The notes: generated from the letters alone by a model not told the origin. Counted from the stretch's first letter, positions 16,459 to 24,328 are shown. The stretch is DNA of 64,000 bases from Streptomyces sp. yr375 (GCF_900110755.1 NZ_FOFF01000021.1:62001-126000), one strand, 5' to 3'. Translations and numbers: made by a program.

Positions 16459-17217
16459 TCAAGACAGGGGCTCGCTCTCGTGTGCGTGCGGGCGGGGGGC
16501 CCGCTCCGCAGCCAGGTGCGGTGGTGGGGGGTCGGCGGGGCGTTGCGCGGGACGGTCCGGGTCCGGGCGGTGGCGGAGCAGGACGAGTCCCTCGGCCGCC
16601 CGGGTGCCGACCGCCGCGCCGCGCGCCCGGTCGAAGGCTTCTACGGTCTCCAGGTCCAGGGCGCGGAAGCCCTGGCCGGCGTAGCTGTAGCAGGCGAGGG
16701 CCCGCGCCTTCGCGGCACCGTGTTCGCCCATCGGCACATACACCGTGGGGGCGAACTGGGCGTGCCGGACGGTCCGGTGTTCGTTCGGTCCGAACTGCAG
16801 GAACGTGACCTCGGGGTGGCGCCGGGAGGCGGCGACCACCGCCTGCGCCACCCGTACGTGGTCGGTGTGGGAGTCGCCGTCCCAGTGGCTGATCACGGTG
16901 TCCGGGCGGACCCGGTCCAGCAGTTCGTCCAGGAGGGCCACGATCCGGTACGCGGGGATGTCCTCCACCTGGTCGTAGCGTCCGTCGGCGACCCAGACGA
17001 GCTCGTGGCCGAGTACGGCGGCGGCGGCCTCGGCCGCGGCCACCCGGCGGACGCGCCGGTCCCGGTCGCCGTCGGACGGCGTCTCCGAGACCGTGAGCAC
17101 GGCGACCGTGACCTTCGCCCCCCGGCCGGTGAGGGCGGCGATCGTGCCGCCCACGGCGAGTTCCGCGTCGTCCGGGTGGGCGGCGATCACCAGCAGCCGG
17201 TCGCCCAGCAAGGTCAC
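16459..17217 (-). CDS. PIG-L/LmbE-family deacetylase
   Basis: The 252-residue protein is a Zn-dependent N-deacetylase of the MshB/PIG-L type. It has the signature AHPDDAELAVGG near residue 15, with two metal ligands and the catalytic Asp, and the third ligand in SHTDHVRVA (about 120). Family members remove acetyl groups from GlcNAc-type sugars, including mycothiol and glycopeptide intermediates. The GTG start overlaps the pentapeptide-protein stop by 4 bp. The final 40 residues are Pro/His/Arg-rich and probably disordered. With the neighbouring NDP-sugar dehydrogenase and aminotransferase it points to amino-sugar-acid chemistry. Confidence 0.9.
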   Translation of the reverse strand: MTLLGDRLLVIAAHPDDAELAVGGTIAALTGRGAKVTVAVLTVSETPSDGDRDRRVRRVAAAEAAAAVLGHELVWVADGRYDQVEDIPAYRIVALLDELLDRVRPDTVISHWDGDSHTDHVRVAQAVVAASRRHPEVTFLQFGPNEHRTVRHAQFAPTVYVPMGEHGAAKARALACYSYAGQGFRALDLETVEAFDRARGAAVGTRAAEGLVLLRHRPDPDRPAQRPADPPPPHLAAERAPRPHAHESEPLS

Positions 17218-18641
17218 GTCGAGCCCTTGCGGCCGGCGGCGAGAGCGGCGTCGAACGTGTCGAGGAAGGTGCGGAACTCGTCGGCCGCCGCCCCGCCGGC
17301 CTTGTCGAGGGAGGTGCGCAGCCCGGGGCAGCGGTCGGCGAAGATCGGAGCGCGGACGTCCTTGACGCTCGCTCCGTGCAGGGTGACCTTGACCCAGGTC
17401 GACTGGTACATGTTGGTGCCGTCGAGCCGCGCGCCCGACAGGTCGGACTGGCTGAACCGGCTGTAGGCGCAGTTGGCGCCGTTGAGGTCGGCCTCCCGCA
17501 GGTCGGCCGCGATATAGGCCTGCACCAGCGTCGCCCCCTCCAGGACGGCACCGCGCAGGCTCATGCCGCGAGGCGGGTCACCGGTGATCATCGCCCGGTA
17601 GAGGTTCGCGAACCGGAGGTTCACCCGGGCGAGGTTGCCGTCCCGGACGGTCAGGCAGCGGCCGGTGAAGGAGGTGAGGTCGGCGTCCGTGAGGTCGGCC
17701 TCCACGATGTGCAGGTTCTCGCCGTGCGCGCCCCGCAGGTCCGCGCCGCGCAGACTGCCGCCGGAGATCTTGCCGTTGTTCAGCAACGCGCCGGCCAGCG
17801 CCGCCCCGGGCAGCGAGCAGCGCAGCAGCCGGGCCCCGCTCAGCTCCGCGCCGCGCAGGTCGGCCGCCGGGGCCACGACGTCGACGAGGTCCGCGTTGGC
17901 CGCCTTCAGCCCGGACGCCTTCCAGCCCTGGCCGCTGAGGTCGGACAGCCGCAGTTCGGGCAGGTCCGCGTCGGCGAGGACCAGGTTGTCGGAGGCGGTC
18001 AGCCGCTGGAGGACCAGGCCGCGCCCGGCGGCGCGTTCGAAGGAGGTGCCGCGCAGGCTGGTCTTGGTCACCGTGAGCTGGTCCACACACGCGCCCTGGA
18101 ATTCGGCGTCGTCGAGGAGGCACTCGTTGATCAGCGAACCCTGGAGGTTGGCGTGCCGGATCGAGGAGTCGGACAGGTCGCACTGGTAGAAGGAACTGCC
18201 CGCCAGATGCCCGCCGTCCAGGTGGACGCCGCGCATGCTGCACCCGTGGAAGAGGGTGCCGGTCGCGTCCCGCAGGTCGCTGAGGTCGGCGCCGTCGAAG
18301 TTGCAGGTCTGGGCGGCCAGCGCGTGGACGTAGGCCGAGCGCAGGGTGGCCTCGGAGAGGTTGGTGCGCTCCATGCCCGGACAGACCATGGTGATCTGGT
18401 CGAGGTTCGCCCGCTGGAGCTGAGTGCCGTGCAGCACGGCCCGGCTGAGCGTGGCCCGGCGCAGGTCCACCTCGTCGAGCCGGAGGTTGGACAGGTCCGC
18501 CTCGACGAGGTTCAGGCCCCGGCCGGTCCTGTCGATCTGCCGCTGGGTCAGCTCGGAGAGCTGCTTGAGCAGTTCGGTGCGCTCCTTGCCGCCCGCCGCG
18601 GAAATACATCGGAGCAGTTCGACGGTGTCAAGCTGAGTCAT
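17214..18641 (-). CDS. Long pentapeptide-repeat protein
   Basis: The 475-residue protein is built almost wholly from A(D/N)LXX-type pentapeptides, for example ADLSNLRLDEVDLRRATL near the start and ADLREADLNGANCAYSRF near residue 395. These should form a right-handed quadrilateral beta-helix. The family includes MfpA/Qnr-type DNA mimics that protect gyrase, and members often accompany antibiotic clusters. It is far longer than MfpA-type proteins (about 190-220 residues), so another binding role is possible. It has no signal peptide or membrane segment. It overlaps the TIM-barrel gene by 14 bp and the deacetylase by 4 bp, in the middle of the operon. Self-protection is inference. Confidence 0.9.
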   Translation of the reverse strand: MTQLDTVELLRCISAAGGKERTELLKQLSELTQRQIDRTGRGLNLVEADLSNLRLDEVDLRRATLSRAVLHGTQLQRANLDQITMVCPGMERTNLSEATLRSAYVHALAAQTCNFDGADLSDLRDATGTLFHGCSMRGVHLDGGHLAGSSFYQCDLSDSSIRHANLQGSLINECLLDDAEFQGACVDQLTVTKTSLRGTSFERAAGRGLVLQRLTASDNLVLADADLPELRLSDLSGQGWKASGLKAANADLVDVVAPAADLRGAELSGARLLRCSLPGAALAGALLNNGKISGGSLRGADLRGAHGENLHIVEADLTDADLTSFTGRCLTVRDGNLARVNLRFANLYRAMITGDPPRGMSLRGAVLEGATLVQAYIAADLREADLNGANCAYSRFSQSDLSGARLDGTNMYQSTWVKVTLHGASVKDVRAPIFADRCPGLRTSLDKAGGAAADEFRTFLDTFDAALAAGRKGST

Positions 18642-19659
18642 CGTGTCTCTTTCGGTGTGGGGGAACGGATTTCGTGGGGGACACCGGGTCCGGGTCCGGG
18701 CCCGGCGCCTGGTCGATCAGCCGGCGCAGCCAGGCCGCGGTCTGCCGCGGCCCGTGCCGGTCCTGCGGCCCTTTGGGCCAGGGGTTGTGCTCCATGACCA
18801 CGACCTGCGGGCGGGTCAGCGCCAGCAGGCGCGGCAGCAGGACGCCGAGGTCCAGATAGCCGTCCCGGCTCGACTGGCCGGGGGCGGCCGCCTCGTGCCC
18901 GTGGTGGGGATAGCGGTCGGGGGTCGTGTTGTAGACGTGCATGCTGCGTACACGGGGACCGAGGAGCTGTCCGAAGCGCAGGGGGGTGCCGCGTTCCCCG
19001 AGCAGGTGCGCGTGTCCCAGATCCAGGCACAGGCCCAGCTCCGTGCCGTCCAGCACGCGCGCGTACTGCTCGGGCGTGTGCAGCAGCGGATGCCCCGTCA
19101 GGTTCTCCACCAGCACGGACACCCGGTGCGAGCGGGCGGTCTCGTCGAGCGCCCGCAGAAACTCGGCGCAGCGCTCCGCGAAACCCTCGCTCGGGTAAGG
19201 GGGGTAGGGACTGGGAAAGTGGACAACGACATGGACCGCGTCCAGATCGGCGGCGAGCCGAATGGTCTGCCGCGCCAGCCGCAACGCGAGCGCCGCCTCC
19301 ACCGGATCGGGCCCGGTAGGCGCGAACCGCCGCAACGGCTCGTCCAGGTCGTACGGCACAGGCGTGTGCAACGCCGGCCGTATCCCATGCCGCCCACAGA
19401 ACCGCGCCAGCTCGGGCACCATGGCACCGGGATAGTTATAAAACTCGACGACATCAGGCTCATACGGCAACAGCGCATGCAACGCCCGCCGGTCATGCAG
19501 CACGCTGGTGGACACCCCTAGGGCGGGACGGGGGCCGGGGCCGACGCCGGATGACGCGAACGCGGGTGGCTCGGGGGCGGGTGGCGGCTTGGGTGCGGGT
19601 GACCCGGGGGCGGGGGGCTCGGGTGTGGGGGCCCCCGAGGGGGTCGGCTTTACGGTCAT
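18628..19659 (-). CDS. Xylose-isomerase-like TIM-barrel (AP endonuclease 2 family) protein
   Basis: The 343-residue protein has a Pro-rich N-terminal extension (about 45 residues), then a TIM barrel of the sugar-phosphate isomerase/epimerase or endonuclease IV type. Strands and likely metal ligands appear as VVEFYNYPG, ALHTPVPYDL, VVVHFPSPYPP, VLVENLTGH (Glu), LCLDLGHAH (Asp/His), MHVYNTTPDRYPHHGHE and VMEHNP. The ligand pattern Glu-Asp-His-Glu is largely intact, so catalysis is likely. Substrates of the family range from keto sugars to peptides in some RiPP pathways. Its ATG overlaps the stop of the collagen-like peptide gene (ATGA), and it overlaps the pentapeptide gene by 14 bp. Confidence 0.85.
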   Translation of the reverse strand: MTVKPTPSGAPTPEPPAPGSPAPKPPPAPEPPAFASSGVGPGPRPALGVSTSVLHDRRALHALLPYEPDVVEFYNYPGAMVPELARFCGRHGIRPALHTPVPYDLDEPLRRFAPTGPDPVEAALALRLARQTIRLAADLDAVHVVVHFPSPYPPYPSEGFAERCAEFLRALDETARSHRVSVLVENLTGHPLLHTPEQYARVLDGTELGLCLDLGHAHLLGERGTPLRFGQLLGPRVRSMHVYNTTPDRYPHHGHEAAAPGQSSRDGYLDLGVLLPRLLALTRPQVVVMEHNPWPKGPQDRHGPRQTAAWLRRLIDQAPGPDPDPVSPTKSVPPHRKRHDDSA

Positions 19660-19997
19660 CGCGTGGACGTCCGCTGTCGGGGGCCGACTGGGTTTGCCGT
19701 GGCCGTACGGGCGGTACGGCCGGGGAGGCCGGTACGGCCGGGGAGGCCGGTACGGCCGCGGAGGCCCGTACGGCCGCGGAGGCCAGTACGGCCGCGGAGG
19801 CCAGTACGGCCGCGGAGGCCAGTCCCACCAGGGAACCCGGTCCCACCAGGGAACCCGGTCCCGCCAGGAAGGCCGGGGAGACCGTCCCGCGCCGGGCGGG
19901 CTGTTGTGGAGGGCTGGTGTGGCAGTGGTCGTGCTTGGGCCGCCGGGGCTGTTGCGTCGCGGGGCGCGTGAGGCGGTCTGCGGTTGAAGGTGTTCAT
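19656..19997 (-). CDS. Collagen-like (Gly-X-Y)n repeat peptide, possible multicore precursor
   Basis: The 113-residue protein has a 35-residue basic, Pro/Ala-rich N-terminus, then 19 uninterrupted Gly-X-Y triplets, then a short Arg/Thr-rich tail. Most triplets pair into hexapeptides GLRGRT (four), GLPGRT (two) and GFPGGT (two). Evidence for translation is positional. The ATG is 7 bp after the LysRS-like stop with an AGGAG inside that gene's end, and its own stop overlaps the TIM-barrel ATG (ATGA). It could be a small structural collagen-like protein or a repeat-core precursor modified by operon enzymes. The plus-strand reading (YGRGGQ repeats) lacks a start site in a sensible context. No homologue is recognised. 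Confidence 0.6.
   Translation of the reverse strand: MNTFNRRPPHAPRDATAPAAQARPLPHQPSTTARPARDGLPGLPGGTGFPGGTGFPGGTGLRGRTGLRGRTGLRGRTGLRGRTGLPGRTGLPGRTARTATANPVGPRQRTSTR
19700..19830. repeat. 18-bp tandem repeat array
   Basis: About seven to eight imperfect copies of an 18-bp unit (plus strand TACGGCCGCGGAGGCCAG and variants with GGGGAGG) lie head to tail. They encode the hexapeptide repeats of the collagen-like protein on the minus strand. Unit length is a multiple of three, so copy-number change would keep the frame. Confidence 0.85.
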
Positions 19998-20004
19998 CGT
20001 CAGC

Positions 20005-21708
20005 TCACTCCTGAACGGCCGGTTCGCGGCTCAGCCCGTCGGCCGGCGGTGCGTCGCTGCCGATCCGCTCGCCAGTGACGGCGCGTTCGAGCGGGAGGCA
20101 CAGGTGGTCGCTGAAGCGGCGGCCGTCGTCGCGGAGGGCGCCGATCAACCGGTCGACGCCGAGGGAGAAGCCGCCGAGCGGGGGCAGCCCGTACTCCAGG
20201 GTGGCGAGGAAGTCCTCGTCCAGCGTCAGGTGTTCCAGCCCCGGTTCGCTCTGCTGCTCGGTGAGCCGGCGGCGCTGTTCGACGGGATCGGTGAGTTCCG
20301 TGCAGCCCTGTCCGATGTCGGTTCCGGCCAGGATCAGGCTCCACGCCTCGACCAGCGTGGGGTGACCGGCACGGGGGCGGGCGAACCGGGCGGCGTCCGA
20401 GGGGAAGTCGAACACGAAGGTGGGCTCGGTCAGCGTGGGCCGTACGACCTTACGGAAGAGCAGCAGGGCGAGGGCCGGGGCGGTGGCGTCGTCCGGGGCG
20501 TCGAGGCCGTGCCGGCGGGCGTGCCGCAGAAACGTTTCCCTGGAGGTGGCCGAGGTGACGGGTTCCTTGAGGTACTCGGAGAGGAGTTGGTGCAGGTCGA
20601 TACGGGCGAACGGGGCGGGCGGGATGGTGCCGCCGGTGCTGTGGGGGTTGTGGGGGTTGTTGGGGCCGCCCGGGCCGCCGTCGGGGTCGGCGGGGTTTCC
20701 GGTGTCGCCGTGGGCTGCGGCGGAGGTCGAGCGGTCCGGCCAGGCGGCACTGCCGTGCAGGATGGCCGACGTGATGCCGGTCGCGCCCTCCGTCTCGTGA
20801 AGGGCCGCCGCGGCGGCGCGCACGAGCCGTTCCACCGTATCGGCGCTGTCGCGATAGCCGGTGTAGGCGGCGTAGCCCTCGCAGACGGTGAACTCGGGGT
20901 GGTGCATGGCCCCCGTGCCTTCGTTCCGGAAGAGTCTGCCGAGTTCGAAGACCCGCTCGGCACCGCCGACGATCAGCCGTTTCAGATACAGCTCGGTGGT
21001 GCCCCGCAGGTAGAGCGGAACCTGCCAGGCGTTCATCCAGGTACGGAAGGGGCGGGCGGTGCCTCCGGGCAGGGCGTGCAGTAACGGGGTGTCCGCCTCC
21101 AGGTAGGCGGCCGAGTCCAGCACGCCGCGCACCGCCCGCAGCACCGCCGCACGGCCCTTGGCGCGCGTCATCTCCTGACGGTCGAGCATCATCCGCTGAG
21201 CGGGCGGGAGTTGATCCCGCCGGCCCGCCCCTGAGGCCCACGTGGAGTCGCGCCTCGGCCGTGCCGTTCCGGGCGGCGGGCGAAGGGCCTTGGCCGCGAG
21301 TTCCCAACCGGTGACCCGGACGGACAGGGCACCCGTGCGACTGGTGACGATCTCGCCGGTGACGCTGACCTGGTCCCCCAGATCGACATCGGCCTGCCAC
21401 CCCGCGTAGAGGCGGGGGGCCTGCGAGGCGTCGTCGGTCAGGATGAGCTGGATGCCGGCGCCGGCGTCCACCAGATCGGCGAACCCCATGCCCCCGTGGG
21501 CACGGTGGGCCATGACCCTCCCGACCAGAACGGCGAATTCACCGGTCGCGGTGTCCGCGGGAAGTCTTCGATACAGGTGGTGCAACTGCCCGAGGGTGTG
21601 GGTCGGCCGAACCGCCGGCGGATAGGGATCCTTTCCCTGGGCGATCAGCCGCCGACGGGTGGCGAGCCGTTCTGCCGACAGGGCCGGATGCCTGAGATTC
21701 TGTCGCAT
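20005..21708 (-). CDS. Class II lysyl-tRNA synthetase paralogue, with a TTA codon
   Basis: The 567-residue protein has the class II LysRS layout: an OB-fold anticodon-binding domain (about 60-150) and a catalytic domain with motif 2 FELGRLFRNEG (about 255) and motif 3 GGFSLGVDRL (about 512). TELYLKRLIVGGAERVFE is also well conserved. The amino-acid pocket region that normally reads REIANAYSELNDP is TDIGQGCTELTDP (about 465), so several pocket positions differ, which may mean a changed substrate. A Gly/Pro/Asn-rich insertion lies at about 335-360. Codon 209 is TTA, so bldA is needed. It leads the minus-strand operon. A tRNA-dependent biosynthetic enzyme or a resistant spare LysRS are both possible. 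Confidence 0.88.
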   Translation of the reverse strand: MRQNLRHPALSAERLATRRRLIAQGKDPYPPAVRPTHTLGQLHHLYRRLPADTATGEFAVLVGRVMAHRAHGGMGFADLVDAGAGIQLILTDDASQAPRLYAGWQADVDLGDQVSVTGEIVTSRTGALSVRVTGWELAAKALRPPPGTARPRRDSTWASGAGRRDQLPPAQRMMLDRQEMTRAKGRAAVLRAVRGVLDSAAYLEADTPLLHALPGGTARPFRTWMNAWQVPLYLRGTTELYLKRLIVGGAERVFELGRLFRNEGTGAMHHPEFTVCEGYAAYTGYRDSADTVERLVRAAAAALHETEGATGITSAILHGSAAWPDRSTSAAAHGDTGNPADPDGGPGGPNNPHNPHSTGGTIPPAPFARIDLHQLLSEYLKEPVTSATSRETFLRHARRHGLDAPDDATAPALALLLFRKVVRPTLTEPTFVFDFPSDAARFARPRAGHPTLVEAWSLILAGTDIGQGCTELTDPVEQRRRLTEQQSEPGLEHLTLDEDFLATLEYGLPPLGGFSLGVDRLIGALRDDGRRFSDHLCLPLERAVTGERIGSDAPPADGLSREPAVQE

Positions 21709-21723
21709 TGCGTTGCCTTTACT

Positions 21724-21742
21724 CTCAGGTAATCAGGGTAAA
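21724..21742. promoter_or_regulatory. Direct repeat upstream of the LysRS-like gene
   Basis: TCAGGTAA and TCAGGGTAA follow each other directly, 16-34 bp upstream of the LysRS-like ATG. Tandem repeats of this kind are typical binding sites of OmpR-family regulators, one of which is encoded divergently. Confidence 0.35.
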
Positions 21743-22021
21743 TCCGAGCTCTCCTGCTCTGCACAAGGCGTGAAAGAGGTAAGTCCCGACCTGGTCGAGG
21801 CGCATTGAAAAAGGGACGCACGCTCATAACCAGCGGAAACAGCAGCACCCTAAGCCTGGTTCTCATTTGCGCGCTAGCAGAATCAGTCTCGGGTAGGAGT
21901 GGGACTCCGTCGCGAGACAGATCGGAGGGCGAAAATAATCCCTTTTTACCCAAGAAGGCGGCGACCACCAGCGGCCTCGCAGGCCACCCGACCTTCCCTG
22001 ACGAGCGTCCAGGGGAATTCA

Positions 22022-22042
22022 GAGTTCTCAGGTTTAGAACTC
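22022..22042. promoter_or_regulatory. Inverted repeat upstream of the OmpR-type regulator
   Basis: GAGTTCT (22022-22028) and AGAACTC (22036-22042) are perfectly complementary, 7-bp arms with a 7-bp spacer, 24 bp upstream of the regulator ATG. It could be an autoregulatory operator. Confidence 0.4.
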
Positions 22043-22066
22043 GAAGCTGTGGCATGCTGACTGGAC

Positions 22067-22750
22067 ATGGAAGCCGATATTTTGGTGCTGGAGGCAGATC
22101 TATGTGCGGGTGTAGAGCTCCGTAGAGGACTTGAAGCGGCGGACTACACGGTGGATCTCGTAGGAGACGGGATCACCGCTATGCGGCTTGTCGGCCGTCA
22201 TTCCTATAGGGCTGTTCTGATGGGCGTCCCGGAGCCCGGCTCTAATCGCCACCGGGTATGTGTCGAACTGAGAAGAAGCCGTGCGGACGTGCCGATTCTC
22301 GTGATGACGGAGAAAGGCGGCGTGGATGACGAGGTGGCAGCCCTCGACTCGGGCGCCGACGACTACCTCCGCAAGCCGTACTCCCACGAGGTGCTGCTCG
22401 CCCGGCTGCGTGCCCTGACCCGGCGCAGCCGCCGGTCCGGCCACCCGACGTTGCGGATCGGCGACCTGTGGCTGGACCTGGCGCGCCACCGCTGCGGGCG
22501 GGGGCGGCGGAACATCGCGCTGACCCGGCGTGAGTTCGCCGTACTCTCCCAACTGGCCCAGCATTCTGGGCAGGTCGTCTCGAAGGCGGCCATCCTCGAC
22601 GAGGTGTGGGACATGGCCTGCGAGGTCAACCCGGCCGTCGTCGAGGTGTACATCAGCATGCTGCGCCGCAAGATCGACGCCCCCTTCGGGGTGTCCTCCA
22701 TCGAAACGGTCCGCGGCTCAGGATACCGCCTGGTGCCCGTCGCCCGGTGA
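22067..22750 (+). CDS. Atypical OmpR-family response regulator without phosphoacceptor Asp
   Basis: The 227-residue product has a receiver domain (1-120) and a winged-helix DNA-binding domain (130-227: TRREFAVLSQLAQHSGQVVS and RGSGYRLVPV). The acidic pocket (LVLEADL), switch Thr (ILVMTEK) and conserved Lys (YLRKPYS) are present. The segment that should carry the phosphorylated Asp reads YRAVLMGVPEPGS, with no Asp. It is therefore an atypical regulator like JadR1, which responds to pathway products rather than phosphorylation. It is divergent from the LysRS-like operon and has no kinase partner. The start codon at 22067 has only a weak ribosome binding site. Early codons include cta, aga, gta and agg, unusual for this genome and suggesting recent acquisition. 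Confidence 0.88.
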   Translation: MEADILVLEADLCAGVELRRGLEAADYTVDLVGDGITAMRLVGRHSYRAVLMGVPEPGSNRHRVCVELRRSRADVPILVMTEKGGVDDEVAALDSGADDYLRKPYSHEVLLARLRALTRRSRRSGHPTLRIGDLWLDLARHRCGRGRRNIALTRREFAVLSQLAQHSGQVVSKAAILDEVWDMACEVNPAVVEVYISMLRRKIDAPFGVSSIETVRGSGYRLVPVAR

Positions 22751-23258
22751 CCGGCCCCCGCCGCCCAAATCCCGCACGGCGCAAAAGCCTTCCCCCCTCG
22801 CCCTCCCACTCCCCCCACCCCCTCCCCCGGCGTCGCCCCACTTCGAGCGTCGGGACCCCGTACGGCGGCGAACCTCCCCAAACCACCGCCCGACCGATAC
22901 CCCCCCACCACCGCCCGACCGCTGACGCCACCACCGGCCACCCGATCACGCCACGGCCGACCGATCACCCCACCGGCCCCGACCGGCCCGACATGAGGCC
23001 GGTGCCCGCCGCGGGGGGGCGACTTGCCCACCCCGCCTCGACGGAGCCGTCAGACCGAAGCCCCCCTCCACGCGTTCTGGTGCCGCCGCGCCCCCGCCAA
23101 CTCCCCCCGCCCTAAGCCCCATTACCCCCCTCTGCTCTGCTTCAACCCCTCCTGTCCCGTGCGGACCGCGCCGTAGCCCCCGGCCGTGAGGCAGGCACCG
23201 CATCCCCCCCTGCCTGCCCGCGCACTGTTCAGGTGAACCGGAAGGAACGAAAACGATC
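22751..23258. other. C-rich intergenic region
   Basis: This 508-bp gap has long C runs and short direct repeats (CCACCGCCCGACCG at about 22875 and 22908). I see no gene. The right end holds the start signals of the VirB-like module. Confidence 0.6.
23227..23238. promoter_or_regulatory. Palindrome before the VirB-like module
   Basis: GTTCA-GG-TGAAC is a perfect short inverted repeat ending 20 bp before the first ATG and touching the GGAAGG ribosome binding site. A repressor bound here would block the first gene, in the manner of transfer-repressor operators. This is inference. Confidence 0.3.
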
Positions 23259-23534
23259 ATGTACTTACTCCTCTCCAGCTTCCTCGCCGCGGATGTCCCC
23301 AACCCGCAGCCCGACGCCCCCAGCGAGATCATCGCCAAGACCGACACCGTGCTCGGCCTGCTGGCCTGGCTGGGAACGGCCGCCGCCGTCCTGGGCATCG
23401 TCACCGTCGCCATCAAGATGGCCGGTTCGCTGCAGAAGGGCGACGCGGAGGACCACATCGGCTCGATGCTCACGGTGCTGGTCGGCTGCGTCCTCCTGAG
23501 CACCGCCGGCCCCCTGGTCAACTTCGTCCTCTGA
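23259..23534 (+). CDS. VirB2/TrbC-like small membrane protein, TTA at codon 3
   Basis: The 91-residue protein has two hydrophobic helices (about 35-55 and 70-90) joined by a short charged loop (KMAGSLQKGDAEDHIG), after a short hydrophobic start. That is the pilin-subunit-like arrangement of T4SS VirB2/TrbC proteins. It shares its ending (TAGPLVNFVL) and layout with the protein at 30860-31096 (TAGPLVAFVL). GGAAGGAACG precedes the ATG. Codon 3 is TTA, so expression of this first gene of the module should require bldA tRNA. Confidence 0.75.
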   Translation: MYLLLSSFLAADVPNPQPDAPSEIIAKTDTVLGLLAWLGTAAAVLGIVTVAIKMAGSLQKGDAEDHIGSMLTVLVGCVLLSTAGPLVNFVL

Positions 23535-23554
23535 GCGCGACCAGGAGCCCCCAC

Positions 23555-24328
23555 ATGAAAGCGCGACACCAGCCGCAGAGCGGTGAGGAGTGGCGGAAGC
23601 CGTTCTGGCGGCAACGGAGCTGGATCATCGCCGCCGGATTCCTGCTGCTGATCTGCTTCACGGCGGTCATCAACATGATCAGCAGCCCCGGCGACCCCGA
23701 CACCGGCGGCGAAACCGCCGCGGACGCGGCCCCCACCCGCAGTGCTTCCGCCTCGGGCGCGGGTGACAACGCCGCCGAGAACGGCGAGGACGGCGACTGC
23801 CCCCGGCAGCAGAGCGGCGAGGAACCGGCGGCCGTTCCGGCCGACCTCGCCTGGGAGGACGTGGGCGGCGCGTTCCTGCCGACCTCCTCGACGAGCGGCC
23901 CCCTGCGTCGTACGGACGACGGCTGGTCCTGCTTCGGCCACACCCCCACCGGCGCGGTACTGGCCGCCCATGTCATCCCGAGTCAGATGAGCGGCCCGCG
24001 CTGGCGCGAGGTGGCCCGCACCCAACTCGTCCCCGGCTCGGGACAGCGCGAGTTCATCGCCGCCCGCGCGACCGTGTCGGACGCCGAGGCCGGCGCGTCC
24101 CCCGGCGAGCTCGGCACGTACGACGGATTCAACGTCCTCGACTACACCGCCGACCGTGCCACGGTGCAACTGCTCGTGCGCCGCCCCGACGGAGCCTATG
24201 TCGCCACCTCCGTCGCGGTCTCCTGGCAGAGCGGCGACTGGAAACTCGCCCCGCAGTCCGACGGTGCCCTCACCTCGGCCTTCGTCGCCGTGAGCGGTAC
24301 CACCGGCTTCGTCGTCTGGGAGGATTGA
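23555..24328 (+). CDS. VirB8/TcpC-like single-pass membrane protein
   Basis: The 257-residue protein has a short basic cytoplasmic N-terminus, one transmembrane helix (about 25-45: SWIIAAGFLLLICFTAVI) and a disordered acidic Ser/Ala linker. A soluble extracytoplasmic domain of about 160 residues follows, ending GTTGFVVWED. This topology matches VirB8/TcpC-type components of actinobacterial secretion systems, although I see no diagnostic motif. AGGAG lies upstream of the ATG, and the stop touches the start of the next gene. Confidence 0.65.
   Translation: MKARHQPQSGEEWRKPFWRQRSWIIAAGFLLLICFTAVINMISSPGDPDTGGETAADAAPTRSASASGAGDNAAENGEDGDCPRQQSGEEPAAVPADLAWEDVGGAFLPTSSTSGPLRRTDDGWSCFGHTPTGAVLAAHVIPSQMSGPRWREVARTQLVPGSGQREFIAARATVSDAEAGASPGELGTYDGFNVLDYTADRATVQLLVRRPDGAYVATSVAVSWQSGDWKLAPQSDGALTSAFVAVSGTTGFVVWED

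Larger units (their letters stand above)
21709..22066. other. Divergent control region between LysRS-like operon and OmpR-type regulator
   Basis: This 358-bp region is clearly richer in A and T than the genome average. It contains a direct repeat near the LysRS-like start and an inverted repeat near the regulator start. No gene is supported inside. Confidence 0.6.

Noticed and set aside
19700..19830. CRISPR array
   Set aside because: The 18-bp units abut without spacers and encode an in-frame repeat peptide; no cas gene is near.
19508..19987. Plus-strand open frame with YGRGGQ repeats
   Set aside because: It begins inside the antisense of the TIM-barrel gene and has no fitting start signals. 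The minus-strand frame has overlapping stop/start codons with both neighbours.
22946..24169. Minus-strand gene across the start of the VirB-like module
   Set aside because: It is the antisense shadow of the VirB2- and VirB8-like genes, whose starts have clear ribosome binding sites.
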